DNA of 5,619 nt from JBOGJG01 sp050747825 (GTDB lineage: Bacteria > Acidobacteriota > UBA6911 > RPQK01 > JBOGJG01): NCBI GenBank assembly GCA_050747825.1, contig JBOGJG010000148.1, forward strand, positions 1 to 5,619. The letters run 5' to 3'. The notes under the pieces were generated by a model, which saw only the letters and a list, made by a program, of their open reading frames with translations, had not been told where the DNA came from and ran no database searches. Every line of letters begins with the position of its first letter. Positions within the stretch are counted from its first letter, which is position 1. Shown here in pieces: positions 1 to 5,492 of the stretch. A program made the translations under genes and the position numbers.

Positions 1-223
1 AACACCCCACGACAGCATAGCGCATTCACGGAGGTTCCCGGGAGACCCGACCCCAACGGACAAAATGTCTAATTTGGGATCAGAAGCAGACCTCTTGCAG
101 GGGTCCAGTTTGGTCCGCTTGGTGCCAGAAGCAGACCTCCGGGCCACGGGAATTTTGCGGGTGATCTTCGCTTTGCCGCAATGGCTTTTTGACCAACGAT
201 GATCGGTCTTCAGGACTTTTACA
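1..223. repeat. Gene-free stretch with degenerate direct and inverted repeats
   Basis: No convincing coding region is seen here. A perfect 14-base direct repeat, CAGAAGCAGACCTC, occurs at 81-94 and 126-139. Between the copies, GGTCCGCTT (112-120) is the reverse complement of AAGCAGACC (85-93 and 130-138) with one mismatch, so either copy could form a hairpin with it. A short GACA-AAA-TGTC palindrome lies at 59-69. The motif resembles intergenic repeats that I recall from rhizobial genomes, where AAGCGGACC-like arms face each other; that link is from memory. The segment lies just beyond the end of the monooxygenase fragment and probably is eroded repeat DNA. Plus-strand frame 1 is open from base 1 to a TAA at 70-72 but encodes nothing I recognise. 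Confidence 0.5.
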
Positions 224-1243
224 CTATGGCTCTGCCGACTCGATTAGGGTCCCAACCAATCGGTCCATCTGGTCGATCGGGTAAATCTCCTTGGCTAAAA
301 TCGCATTCAAAATGCACGCGTTCCGACCAGGCGCTGTGACAAAATTGGCATCGCCTAACCCATGAGTTTTTAGGTTCTCAGATTGGACAAAGATCATTCG
401 GTCGTCCGGACCATCCCAAACGACTGCATAGCCTCGGCGATCATCTCGCCGCTCAATGCGGGATTTCAAGCCAGGTCCGATTATCGCTGAGTCAATCACG
501 GATTGATCCTCAAACCCCGTGCATAGGACTACGCAGGAATAGAGCGTCGCGCGAGTCGCACCTGACTGCAAATCTCGAGCGGTCACGACGGCGGCCCCTG
601 AATCCTCACGGACTTGAATGACTTCAATATTTGGCTGCATGTGAACTGCAGGGGCCGTCGTAGTAGGACCCTTAAGATGCTTGAGCGAATACAGTCGTTG
701 GTAAAGCGCCTTGGCCATCTCAGGGGTTATCCCGTAAGCAATGTCTCGCTCCTCTCGAATGGTTTTTTCTCGCAGGCCTGGCGGAAGCCGCGCAAAGGCC
801 ATTCCGTAACCCGCCGAGTAGGCTTCACGCGAGAAGTTCCCCTTGTCGAGGGCGCGGAAGGCGGTTTCATGGGTTACCCAGGTGATTTGCACTTCAGCTT
901 CGACCAAACGATCGAGCAAATAATTCACGCACTCCGCCGCCGACTGCCCGCCTCCAACTATAAGGACGTTCTGCAACGGCTCGGGAAATCTAAAGGCGAG
1001 AAGGTCCGAGACATGAACGACGCGCGCACCTTGGCTGTTCGCGACCGTGGAATCTGGTGACGCACCACATCCCAACACGATGTGCCTTGAGCTGTAGCGC
1101 GTACGCTCTTCGTCGCTCTCAGTGTCTATGATGAACAAGTTCGTGTCTGGGTCGTACTCGACGCAGCCGACCTTGCTCCCAAAGATCACGTCAGAGAGCT
1201 GTATGGCCACCCAATTGAGATAATCCTCAAATTCGCGGCGGCA
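224..1243 (-). pseudogene. SidA/IucD/PvdA-family lysine/ornithine N-monooxygenase, 5'-truncated
   Basis: About 338 codons of a flavin-dependent N-hydroxylating monooxygenase, a family that hydroxylates the side-chain amine of lysine or ornithine for hydroxamate siderophores. Homology begins with RREFEDYLNW and continues without frame break to the TAG at 224-226. In the fragment, the NADPH-binding Rossmann motif GGGQS is at residues 96-100, the family's ATGY-like motif appears as CTGF at 240-243, and a C-terminal FAD-side motif HGLGDANF is at 293-300. The N-terminal FAD-binding GxGPAN domain, roughly 100 residues, is absent: upstream DNA is clpP in another frame. Codon use has more A/T third positions than the clpP part. 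Without its FAD domain or own start, it should be inactive. An N-terminal extension of the open frame to 1360 is clpP read out of frame, not real protein. Substrate (lysine, ornithine or another amine) cannot be settled. Confidence 0.82.
1236..1243. other. Rearrangement junction clpP / monooxygenase
   Basis: On the minus strand the clpP codons for LLLAA run directly into the CGCCGCGAATTT that encodes RREF of the monooxygenase. The shared GCCGCCGC stretch fits both genes (Ala-Ala in one frame, Arg-Arg in another), so the exact breakpoint cannot be placed within about 8 bases. This is what a short-microhomology deletion or illegitimate recombination leaves behind. The two parts are in different frames, so no hybrid protein of both domains is made. 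A contig chimera is the alternative. Confidence 0.75.
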
Positions 1244-1581
1244 AGCAGCAGCGAGCCCATGGACGCGGCCTGACCGATGCACAGGGTGGCGACGGCCGGG
1301 CGGATGAACTGCATGGTGTCGTAGATCGCCATGCCGGAGGTGACGATGCCCCCCGGACAATTGATGTACATGGAGATCTCTTTCTTCGGGCTCTCCGCCT
1401 CCAGAAACAGCAGCTGCGCCGCGATCAGCGAGGCCACTTGGTCCTCGATGGGGCCCGTGACGAAGACGATGCGCTCCTTGAGTAGGCGCGAATAGATGTC
1501 ATAGGCTCGCTCGCCGCGGTTGGTCTGCTCGACCACCATGGGCACCAGCGTGTTCAGGTAGATATTGGCCAGGTCTTTCAT
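1240..1581 (-). pseudogene. clpP: ATP-dependent Clp protease proteolytic subunit, 3'-truncated
   Basis: The first ~114 codons of ClpP, the serine peptidase that forms the tetradecameric proteolytic chamber used with ClpA/ClpX. Visible family blocks are VVEQTNRGERAYDIYSRLLK (residues 16-35), KKEISMYINCPGG (66-78), and GQAASMGSLLLAA (103-115) carrying the nucleophile Ser107. A full-length protein is about 195-210 residues. The His block (MVHQPS-like) and the Asp of the catalytic triad are missing, because the sequence switches at ~1240 to a monooxygenase gene. The open frame runs on for 16 foreign residues to a stop at 1186. INCPGG instead of the more usual INSPGG is a minor variant. Only a weak Shine-Dalgarno precedes ATG 1581. 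The fragment cannot form the catalytic triad. It could be a degraded extra copy, or a chimeric join made by assembly. Confidence 0.88.
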
Positions 1582-1669
1582 CGCCGTCTCGAGGCCAGTC
1601 AGGCATGGAGGCCCCTCTTTGGCCCTCGCGCGAATCCATCAACGCTCGCGCTACTACATATGAACCCAA

Positions 1670-1936
1670 TCACGCAAGCGGAAGAGGCTCGGACTTCCCA
1701 CCTTCGCGTAGGATGATGGTCGTGGTTATGAGGTGATGACCAAAGGGAGCAGCCAAGCTCTGCTCGATCATCGGGCCGAACAAGAAACGAAGGTTGGTTA
1801 AAAAGAAAGCCCTGGCGCCGGCCCCCGTCCCCCATCGGGGCTTCTTCGTTTCTGGCGAGGCGGCCGAACGCGGCGCCAGAGTTTCGCCGTCGGTTTGGGC
1901 GCGGGCGCCGAACTTCCCCTTCGTCATTCCTGCCAT
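1670..1936 (-). CDS. Small hypothetical protein coupled to hemD
   Basis: I do not recognise this 88-codon frame. Its support is its start: the SD GGGGGGAGG forms the last codons of hemD, the hemD TAA is at 1942-1944, and ATG 1936 follows five bases later, an arrangement typical of translational coupling. The N-terminal part (MAGMTKGKFGARAQ...) is basic and small-residue rich, without signal peptide or membrane segment. The middle (residues about 30-46, ETKKPRWG...) is encoded by the arms of a rho-independent terminator at 1798-1847. Transcripts ending there would lack the last ~43 codons, so the true product may be shorter or the frame may be extended by a lost stop codon. A second ATG four codons in (MTKG...) is also usable. 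Real as a translated start, doubtful in extent. Confidence 0.42.
   Translation of the reverse strand: MAGMTKGKFGARAQTDGETLAPRSAASPETKKPRWGTGAGARAFFLTNLRFLFGPMIEQSLAAPFGHHLITTTIILREGGKSEPLPLA
1798..1847 (-). terminator. Rho-independent terminator after hemD/small ORF
   Basis: On the minus strand, AAGAAGCCC pairs with GGGCTTTCTT (one bulged base), with a GC-rich inner part that also contains CCCCGAT-GGGG pairing, and the 3' arm runs into CTTTCTTTTTAA, a good U-tract. It would end transcripts coming from nuoI-hemD before the clpP fragment. The plus strand also has a T-rich tail (CTTCTTCGTTTC), so weak bidirectional use is possible. Confidence 0.65.
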
Positions 1937-1941
1937 CTTAT

Positions 1942-2805
1942 TTACCTCCCCCCACTCGCTCCCTTTGGGGCAGTGAGCCCCTTATGGTCCCGCGATAATG
2001 CGACAGCGAGCTCTCGTACGAGTGGCTTCATGAAGAACGTGTTGTCACGAGGAGTAACATTTACCTGCACTCCGAGCGCATCGAGCTCGGCTGCAACAAT
2101 GGGCCCAACCGCCGCAACGATAATGCGTTCGAAGCCTTGCCGCAGTTCCGCTTCGCGACCGAAGGCGCGCGCAACATCGCGGAACCGTCGGACCTGAGGC
2201 GCACTTGTAAAAGCGATGGCATCGATCTGGCCGGCAGCCATTTCGGCAATGACGGCGATTACGCGCGCGTCGTCGGCTTCAGAGGCGTAGACATAGGGAA
2301 GCACGGAATCGACTTCCGCCCCGGCGCCTTCGAGGAATTTCAGAAGTCGCCCATTCGGATTACTGGGATATAGCTGCACGCCGACGCGACGCCCGGTGAG
2401 GTCATGCCGTTCCAGCGCCGCGATTACACCTTCGGTGGTGGGTTCGTCGGCGGGCACGTCGGCGGCCAATCCGGTCTCTCTCAGCGCGCGGACCGGCTTC
2501 GGTCCGCGCGTGATCTTGCGTGTCAGGCGCAGCGCATCGAGGAAGGAGGACTCGAGATCGATGCGTCGGGCAAAGCCGAGAAGGCGCCGTAGACCTTCAC
2601 CCGTCATCAGCACGAGATCGTCACACGTCCCTTTCGTGAACCGGCGCAGCCACGCCTCTACAGGTGCTATATGGGGCGCATCGCGGATGGCGATCATTGG
2701 ACAGGGGACAGTATCAGCACCCCGCTCTTCGAGCATGCGGAGCAGTTGGCCAAGTTCGCGCGTTTCCGGTACCACAATTCGTCGTCCGGTCAGCTCTTCC
2801 GTCAT
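1942..2805 (-). CDS. hemD: Uroporphyrinogen-III synthase family protein (HemD)
   Basis: A 287-aa protein of the HemD fold, which closes and rearranges hydroxymethylbilane to uroporphyrinogen III, the branch point to heme, siroheme, cobalamin and chlorophyll. Recognisable pieces are the N-terminal RRIVVPETRE at residues 8-17, LVLMTGEGLRRL near 64-75, the ITRGPKPVRALRE segment in the middle, the PTTEGVIAAL helix near 122-131, and IDAIAFTSAPQVRRF in the second half, followed by VAAVGPIVAAEL. HemD sequences diverge strongly, but this combination is characteristic. The length is slightly above the usual 240-270. Start ATG 2805 has GGGAG about 10 bases upstream. It lies 69 bases after nuoI with the same orientation and its stop is embedded in the SD of the next small ORF. 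A housekeeping hemD is normally next to hemC or hemE; neither is here, suggesting a second, accessory copy. Confidence 0.85.
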   Translation of the reverse strand: MTEELTGRRIVVPETRELGQLLRMLEERGADTVPCPMIAIRDAPHIAPVEAWLRRFTKGTCDDLVLMTGEGLRRLLGFARRIDLESSFLDALRLTRKITRGPKPVRALRETGLAADVPADEPTTEGVIAALERHDLTGRRVGVQLYPSNPNGRLLKFLEGAGAEVDSVLPYVYASEADDARVIAVIAEMAAGQIDAIAFTSAPQVRRFRDVARAFGREAELRQGFERIIVAAVGPIVAAELDALGVQVNVTPRDNTFFMKPLVRELAVALSRDHKGLTAPKGASGGR

Positions 2806-2874
2806 CGCCTAAGCTCCCAAACTTTCATTCCACGCGACCCAGCGCAGGCCCCCGCGCTGGCGACGCTCTGGCGC

Positions 2875-3411
2875 TCATCGATAGGGCGCGTCAAGCGATA
2901 TGTTCCTCGCGATCACCCGCTCCCAGCGGTCGCCGTTCGCAAGCAGGCGTTCCTTGTTGTAGTAGACTTCCTCGGGTGTCTCGGTCGCGAACTCGAAGTT
3001 CGGTCCCAGGACGATGGCGTCGACCGGGCAGGCCTCCTGACAGAAGCCGCAGTAAATGCATTTCATCATGTCGACATCAAAGCGGGTGGCTCGTCGCGTG
3101 CCGTCCTCGCGTCGTGGTCCCGCCTCGATTGTGATAGCCTGCGCTGGGCAGATCGCCTCGCACAGTTTGCAGGCGATACAGCGCTCCTCGCCGCTCGGAT
3201 AGCGCCGCAACGCGAGCTCGCCGCGAAAGCGGGGTGAGAGCGACCCCTTCTCGAACGGATAATTCAACGTCACCTTCGGCTTGAAGAAGTAGCGCATCGC
3301 CAGGAAGAACGCCGACACGAACTCCGTCAAAAAGATCGACCGGGCCAGTTGATTGAGCGTCCATGATCTCGCCCTGTTCGTCTTCACCAGTTTGGCCACA
3401 CGCTTGAACAT
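2875..3411 (-). CDS. nuoI: NADH-quinone oxidoreductase subunit I (NuoI), stand-alone
   Basis: The 2x[4Fe-4S] (N6a/N6b) subunit that passes electrons towards quinone in complex I. Two complete cluster motifs are present: CIACKLCEAICP (Cys78, 81, 84, 88) and CIYCGFCQEACP (Cys118, 121, 124, 128). Other family blocks are FVSAFFLAMRYFFKPK (31-46), RFRGELALRRYPSGEERC, NFEFATETPEE, and the C-terminal LDAPYR. No nuoH or nuoJ flanks it, so it is a detached copy, here beside fdxA. The family norm is about 162 aa; homology starts around Thr18, so the first ~16 residues are extra. Within them, AGGGCGAG sits before an ATG (3362-3364) that is one base out of frame with NuoI. The true start is uncertain: ATG 3411, which has a weak SD, is the longest choice. 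The Cys sets are intact, so the protein is probably functional if translated. Confidence 0.88.
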   Translation of the reverse strand: MFKRVAKLVKTNRARSWTLNQLARSIFLTEFVSAFFLAMRYFFKPKVTLNYPFEKGSLSPRFRGELALRRYPSGEERCIACKLCEAICPAQAITIEAGPRREDGTRRATRFDVDMMKCIYCGFCQEACPVDAIVLGPNFEFATETPEEVYYNKERLLANGDRWERVIARNISLDAPYR

Positions 3412-3528
3412 CTCGTGCTCGTCGGCTCTGCGACCGGCCTACTCCCTCCGATTGTGCTAGACCCCTTGATGACCACCTCGTAGTTGGCTATGCCGATCAC
3501 GCACGCAAACCACATGCGCTGTCCCAGC
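3412..3528 (-). other. fdxA-nuoI intergenic gap with a short unrecognised frame
   Basis: A 117-base gap. It contains a 43-codon frame, ATG 3515 to a stop at 3384-3386, beginning MWFACVIGIANYEVVIKG. Its first ten residues are hydrophobic and it overlaps the nuoI start. The SD is poor (GGGACA a few bases upstream). I do not recognise it; it could be a leader peptide, a remnant of a transporter N-terminus, or chance. No terminator is visible, so fdxA and nuoI may be cotranscribed. Confidence 0.25.
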
Positions 3529-3864
3529 TCAATCACCAGTGCCAGGGTTCGGCGAAAACAGATTGGCCTTGTCAGGCTTGCCCTCCCAGTCCTTGGCATC
3601 TGGCGGCGGCTCACGCTTTACGGTGATGTTCGGCCACACCTGAGCATATTGAGTATTGATCTCCAGCCACTTTTCGAGCCCCGGCTCAGTGTCCGGCTTG
3701 ATGGCATCAACCGGACATTCCGGCTCGCAAACACCGCAATCGATGCATTCGTCAGGGTGGATGACGAGCATGTTCTCACCCTCATAGAAGCAATCCACCG
3801 GACATACCTCGACACAGTCCATGTACTTACATTTGATACAACTTTCATTGACGATGTAGGTCAA
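3529..3864 (-). CDS. fdxA: 7Fe ferredoxin, FdxA type ([3Fe-4S][4Fe-4S])
   Basis: A complete 111-aa low-potential electron carrier of the Azotobacter FdI/FdxA family, cytoplasmic. By the family pattern, Cys9, Cys17 and Cys50 should bind the [3Fe-4S] cluster and Cys21, Cys40, Cys43 and Cys46 the [4Fe-4S] cluster; Cys12 and Cys25 correspond to the free cysteines of the family. The blocks DCVEVCPVDCFYEGENMLVI and HPDECIDCGVCEPECP are near-invariant in alphaproteobacteria, as is KPDTEPGLEKWLE after them. The C-terminal tail ends NPGTGD, as usual. The start is TTG at 3864: the family's MTY... start aligns exactly there, GGAGG is six bases upstream, and no in-frame ATG fits. The TAA of the upstream 83-aa gene directly abuts this TTG, implying translational coupling. 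Likely partners are a ferredoxin reductase or the adjacent NuoI-like protein, which is inference. Confidence 0.93.
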   Translation of the reverse strand: MTYIVNESCIKCKYMDCVEVCPVDCFYEGENMLVIHPDECIDCGVCEPECPVDAIKPDTEPGLEKWLEINTQYAQVWPNITVKREPPPDAKDWEGKPDKANLFSPNPGTGD

Positions 3865-3875
3865 TTATGCCTCCT
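3863..3875 (-). promoter_or_regulatory. Shine-Dalgarno and TTG start junction of fdxA
   Basis: On the minus strand the sequence reads GGAGG-CATAA-TTG. The upstream stop TAA (3865-3867) is immediately followed by TTG (3862-3864). A strong SD combined with a weak start codon and zero intergenic distance suggests that fdxA translation depends on ribosomes finishing the 83-aa gene. Confidence 0.7.
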
Positions 3876-4116
3876 TCGACTCGCCCGTGGCCAGGCGATC
3901 TCCACTTGCCTGCCATCCACGGTCAACGGCCGCGGTGAGGGTGTGAGGTGGGTGACGTGAATCGCCCCGTCGGTTCAACCGACGCACATACATGATCATG
4001 GCCTCAGGCCGCTCAGCTTTGACCTTCAACGCCGCAATGAGCGCGTCATCAGCCTCGACGACAATTCGGTCCGCCTTCCGTTTGACCCTAAGTCCGACAG
4101 TGAATTGCCACGACAT
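3865..4116 (-). CDS. Hypothetical 83-aa protein upstream of fdxA
   Basis: I do not recognise this family. The gene is supported by a clear SD (GAGGAAG about nine bases before ATG 4116), by the exact stop/start abutment with fdxA, and by protein-like composition. The N-terminal half (MSWQFTVGLRVKRKADRIVV, then EADDALIAALKVKAERPEAM) alternates a basic beta-like segment with an amphipathic Ala-rich helix carrying acidic and basic residues; IMYVRRLNRRGDSRHP follows as a strongly basic stretch. The last ~25 residues (TLTAAVDRGWQASGDR...) look low-constraint. There is no signal peptide, membrane segment or Cys cluster. A small cytosolic accessory protein for the ferredoxin is possible by context only; DNA or RNA binding is another option given the Arg/Lys content. 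Confidence 0.65.
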   Translation of the reverse strand: MSWQFTVGLRVKRKADRIVVEADDALIAALKVKAERPEAMIMYVRRLNRRGDSRHPPHTLTAAVDRGWQASGDRLATGESKEA

Positions 4117-4450
4117 TTTTGGTCTTCCTCAAAGTAGGTCAGGCTGCGAACGCGCCTCGGCATCCACCAAACCTTACGTGCGAGCCGATTTTTGTTGTGC
4201 CTGGGTGTTGTCGCCGCGGCGCTCAGCGCGCACGCCTATATGCATAGATATGGGCAATGGTCGGCAGGACTGTAGGGGTCGGGCGAAATTAACCGGGGAG
4301 CGTCCGGCCGATATAGGTCGGCACCACGTCTTCTGGCTTGGGGCCGGATATCGAGCTCCGTGAAGCCCGGCATGGCTCCGCTCGCCACGCTGTCGGCCTT
4401 AAGAAGGTCCAACTACTCAACTTCGGGCGTCGCCGCGCGTTTTTGCCGCT
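4117..4450. other. Intergenic region upstream of orf83-fdxA, no gene recognised
   Basis: No frame on either strand has convincing protein character. It should contain the promoter for the minus-strand orf83-fdxA set. Features seen: an 8-base palindrome TATGCATA (4239-4246) in a short A/T-rich island; a small hairpin GCCGA-TATAGG-TCGGC (4307-4322); and a GCGC-TCA-GCGC repeat around 4219-4230. On the minus strand GGCACAACAAAAATC resembles the -24 half of a sigma-54 promoter, but the -12 GC is not at the right distance. I could not identify a sigma-70 promoter with confidence. Confidence 0.4.
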
Positions 4451-4678
4451 ATGGGCCAGACCACACGAAGAGAAGAGCTGATCCAACTTGGCTGGCGCGC
4501 AGGCATAGGGGCGGTCCTCGTCCTGGGCGGCTATCTGGCCTTGCGACTCATTCCGTTGGTTCTTGCTTCCGGTTTAGAGCCAAAGGTCAAAGCCGCGCTG
4601 ACAGGCGTGATCGGCTTCACGCCCTTACTAGCGTTTCCGGCATGGTGTCAACGTAGACCGTTTCGCCGCCTAGCATGA
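4451..4678 (+). CDS. Small membrane protein, 3' end apparently replaced
   Basis: I do not recognise the family. A 75-codon frame with a charged N-terminus (MGQTTRREELIQLGWR), a hydrophobic segment at about 17-41 (AGIGAVLVLGGYLALRLIP...), a short polar loop (SGLEPKVKAALTG) and the start of a second hydrophobic stretch (VIGFTPLLA, about 53-61). After that the sequence turns into AFPAWCQRRPFRRLA, which is the antisense of the FlbD-like gene 4796-4617 and looks foreign. A second membrane helix is probably cut short. No good SD precedes ATG 4451. It could be the N-terminal part of a larger inner-membrane protein truncated by recombination; the two genes converge head to head at about 4620-4632. 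Confidence 0.45.
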   Translation: MGQTTRREELIQLGWRAGIGAVLVLGGYLALRLIPLVLASGLEPKVKAALTGVIGFTPLLAFPAWCQRRPFRRLA

Positions 4679-4796
4679 CCAAGGTGGTTAAGTCGCCTTG
4701 ACGCTCTACGGTGAGCACGTTGTCGAGATTGATAAAAACCGGGGTTGGGGGTTTGTCGGGACCTACATGCCTCCCGCAGAGGGACCAAATAGCCAT
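4617..4796 (-). CDS. FlbD-like small protein
   Basis: A 59-aa protein starting at ATG 4796, chosen because GGAAGGA lies a few bases upstream, whereas ATG 4817 lacks an SD. After MAIWSLCGRHVGPDKPPTP, the body FINLDNVLTVERQGDLTTLV and MLGGETVYVDTMPETLVR has the strand-turn-strand layout of FlbD and related small beta proteins (ligand-like I/L-N-x-D-x-I..E, T-x-x-x-L..GG-x-x-x-V, then ..ETLVR). The similarity is of pattern and is weak for function; no flagellar gene is nearby. The reading ends ETLVRA-TGA just where the convergent membrane gene's own sequence begins, so its natural C-terminus may be lost. It lies 49 bases downstream of the secreted Pro-rich gene on the same strand and may share its transcript. 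Confidence 0.55.
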   Translation of the reverse strand: MAIWSLCGRHVGPDKPPTPVFINLDNVLTVERQGDLTTLVMLGGETVYVDTMPETLVRA

Positions 4797-4845
4797 CGCT
4801 TTCCTTCCGCATTGCAAGCCTCATCGACGTAACGCACGCACACGC

Positions 4846-5158
4846 TCAGCGATCCTCGTTAGGGTCGGTCCCTTGCTCTTCCTCTGGCGCTGGTGGAGGG
4901 ATCACTTCCTCCTCATGCCCGGCCTCCGGGTTGGGAGCTTCGGTATAGATGTCTTCATCACCAATCGGCGGCGGCGGGATCGGCGCCCTTATGCTCGGGC
5001 AACGGAGGCGCCTGCTGCTCCCCATTATCAGCTCCGGGTGGGTCCTGGCCCTGGGGGACGGTCTTTTCTGGCGCGCCGGTCGCACCAGCAAGTGAGGTAT
5101 CGGGTTGGAGAATGGCGAGCGTTGCCCAAAGGACTATGGTGGCGGAGAGTCTGAGCAT
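4846..5158 (-). pseudogene. Secreted Pro/Glu-rich small protein, frameshifted
   Basis: The gene starts at ATG 5158 with AGAGGAG about eight bases upstream. MLRLSATIVLWATLAILQ is a signal peptide with a likely cleavage near SLA|GA (about residue 24). The mature part is rich in Pro, Gln, Glu and Gly (APEKTVPQGQDPPGADNGEQ). This frame stops at 4958. The neighbouring frame continues with the same composition, PPPPIGDEDIYTEAPNPEAG, then HEEEVIPPPAPEEEQGTDPN, to a stop at 4846. Removing one C from the CCC at 4976-4978 (minus strand, inside a CCG/GCC run) joins both into one ~103-residue protein. Similar small exported proteins with a VIPPP tail are common in rhizobia as I recall; function unknown. 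A sequencing error, a true pseudogene or slippage at the repeat tract all remain possible. Confidence 0.6.
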
Positions 5159-5261
5159 GGCGGTTCTCCTCTAGGGAAAACAGGCCAGCGTCCTTGTCGT
5201 TCCGAGGCGCAGGAAGCGATGTTTCTGAGCGCGCTTCAAGCTGCCGCGATCCTCCCTCGCT

Positions 5262-5303
5262 ATCTGGCAACGATGCCAATCACTCCGATCTGGAAACGAT
5301 GCC
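5262..5303. repeat. Tandem 26-bp imperfect direct repeats
   Basis: ATCTGGCAACGATGCC (5262-5277) and ATCTGGAAACGATGCC (5288-5303) match at 15 of 16 bases with a 26-bp period; a shorter related piece, GGAAGCGATG, is at 5212-5221, about two periods away. They lie roughly 105-145 bases upstream of the secreted-protein start at 5158, so in that gene's direction they could be regulator-binding sites on one helix face; a decayed repeat is the alternative. Confidence 0.5.
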
Positions 5304-5334
5304 CGATAGGCCATGCTGCTTCCGCTTTTGACCC

Positions 5335-5492
5335 TGGCTGTGTGAAAACACCGTAAGCTCGGAACGGGCTAGAATAGATTTCTTCAGGTCAATGGAAATT
5401 GATCCCACTTGCGAATTTTCATCATCTCAATCGCGGTCCGAAGGAATCTCCTTCTATGAGTTCTCTGCACCTCCACGTTTTCACGCAACCAA
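5335..5492. mobile_element. MITE-like inverted-repeat element (~158 bp)
   Basis: TGGCTGTGTGAAAAC (5335-5349) and GTTTTCACGCAACCA (5477-5491) are terminal inverted repeats matching at 13 of 15 positions. GACCC occurs directly outside both ends (5330-5334 and 5493-5497), as a target-site duplication would. The interior is A/T-richer, lacks an open frame and shows no coding sign. The TIR motif GTGTGAAAAC resembles the ends of IS5/IS1182-type elements as I recall, so this could be a non-autonomous derivative or an internally deleted IS. The element lies just left of the IS110 leader. Confidence 0.5.

Noticed and set aside
1..72. Open frame from window start ending at TAA 70-72
   Set aside because: Too short, with no recognisable C-terminal motif; could be the end of a gene but cannot be supported.
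614..1060. Plus-strand 148-codon frame opposite the monooxygenase fragment
   Set aside because: Antisense of a well-supported protein, with no recognisable domain and no good ribosome-binding site.
1186..1238. Last 16 residues of the clpP frame as a natural C-terminus
   Set aside because: They are the monooxygenase DNA read in a different frame, so they are not ClpP sequence.
2396..3237. Several overlapping plus-strand frames opposite hemD and nuoI
   Set aside because: Arg/Ser-rich shadow translations of GC-rich antisense DNA; the minus-strand proteins have clear family motifs.
3384..3515. 43-aa frame MWFACVIGIANYE... as the start of a transporter
   Set aside because: Only a vague hydrophobic start, poor SD and overlap with nuoI; reported only as part of the gap.
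4170..4215. Sigma-54 / NifA-type promoter upstream of orf83-fdxA
   Set aside because: GGCAC is present on the minus strand but no GC at the required spacing, and no TGT-N10-ACA site was found.
3992..4363. Plus-strand 123-codon frame
   Set aside because: Its first third is antisense to orf83, and the rest has no protein-like pattern or SD.
4289..4486. Minus-strand 65-codon frame ending PKPEDVVPTYIGRTLPG
   Set aside because: The start overlaps the membrane-protein gene in antisense and no family is recognised; possible remnant but unsupported.
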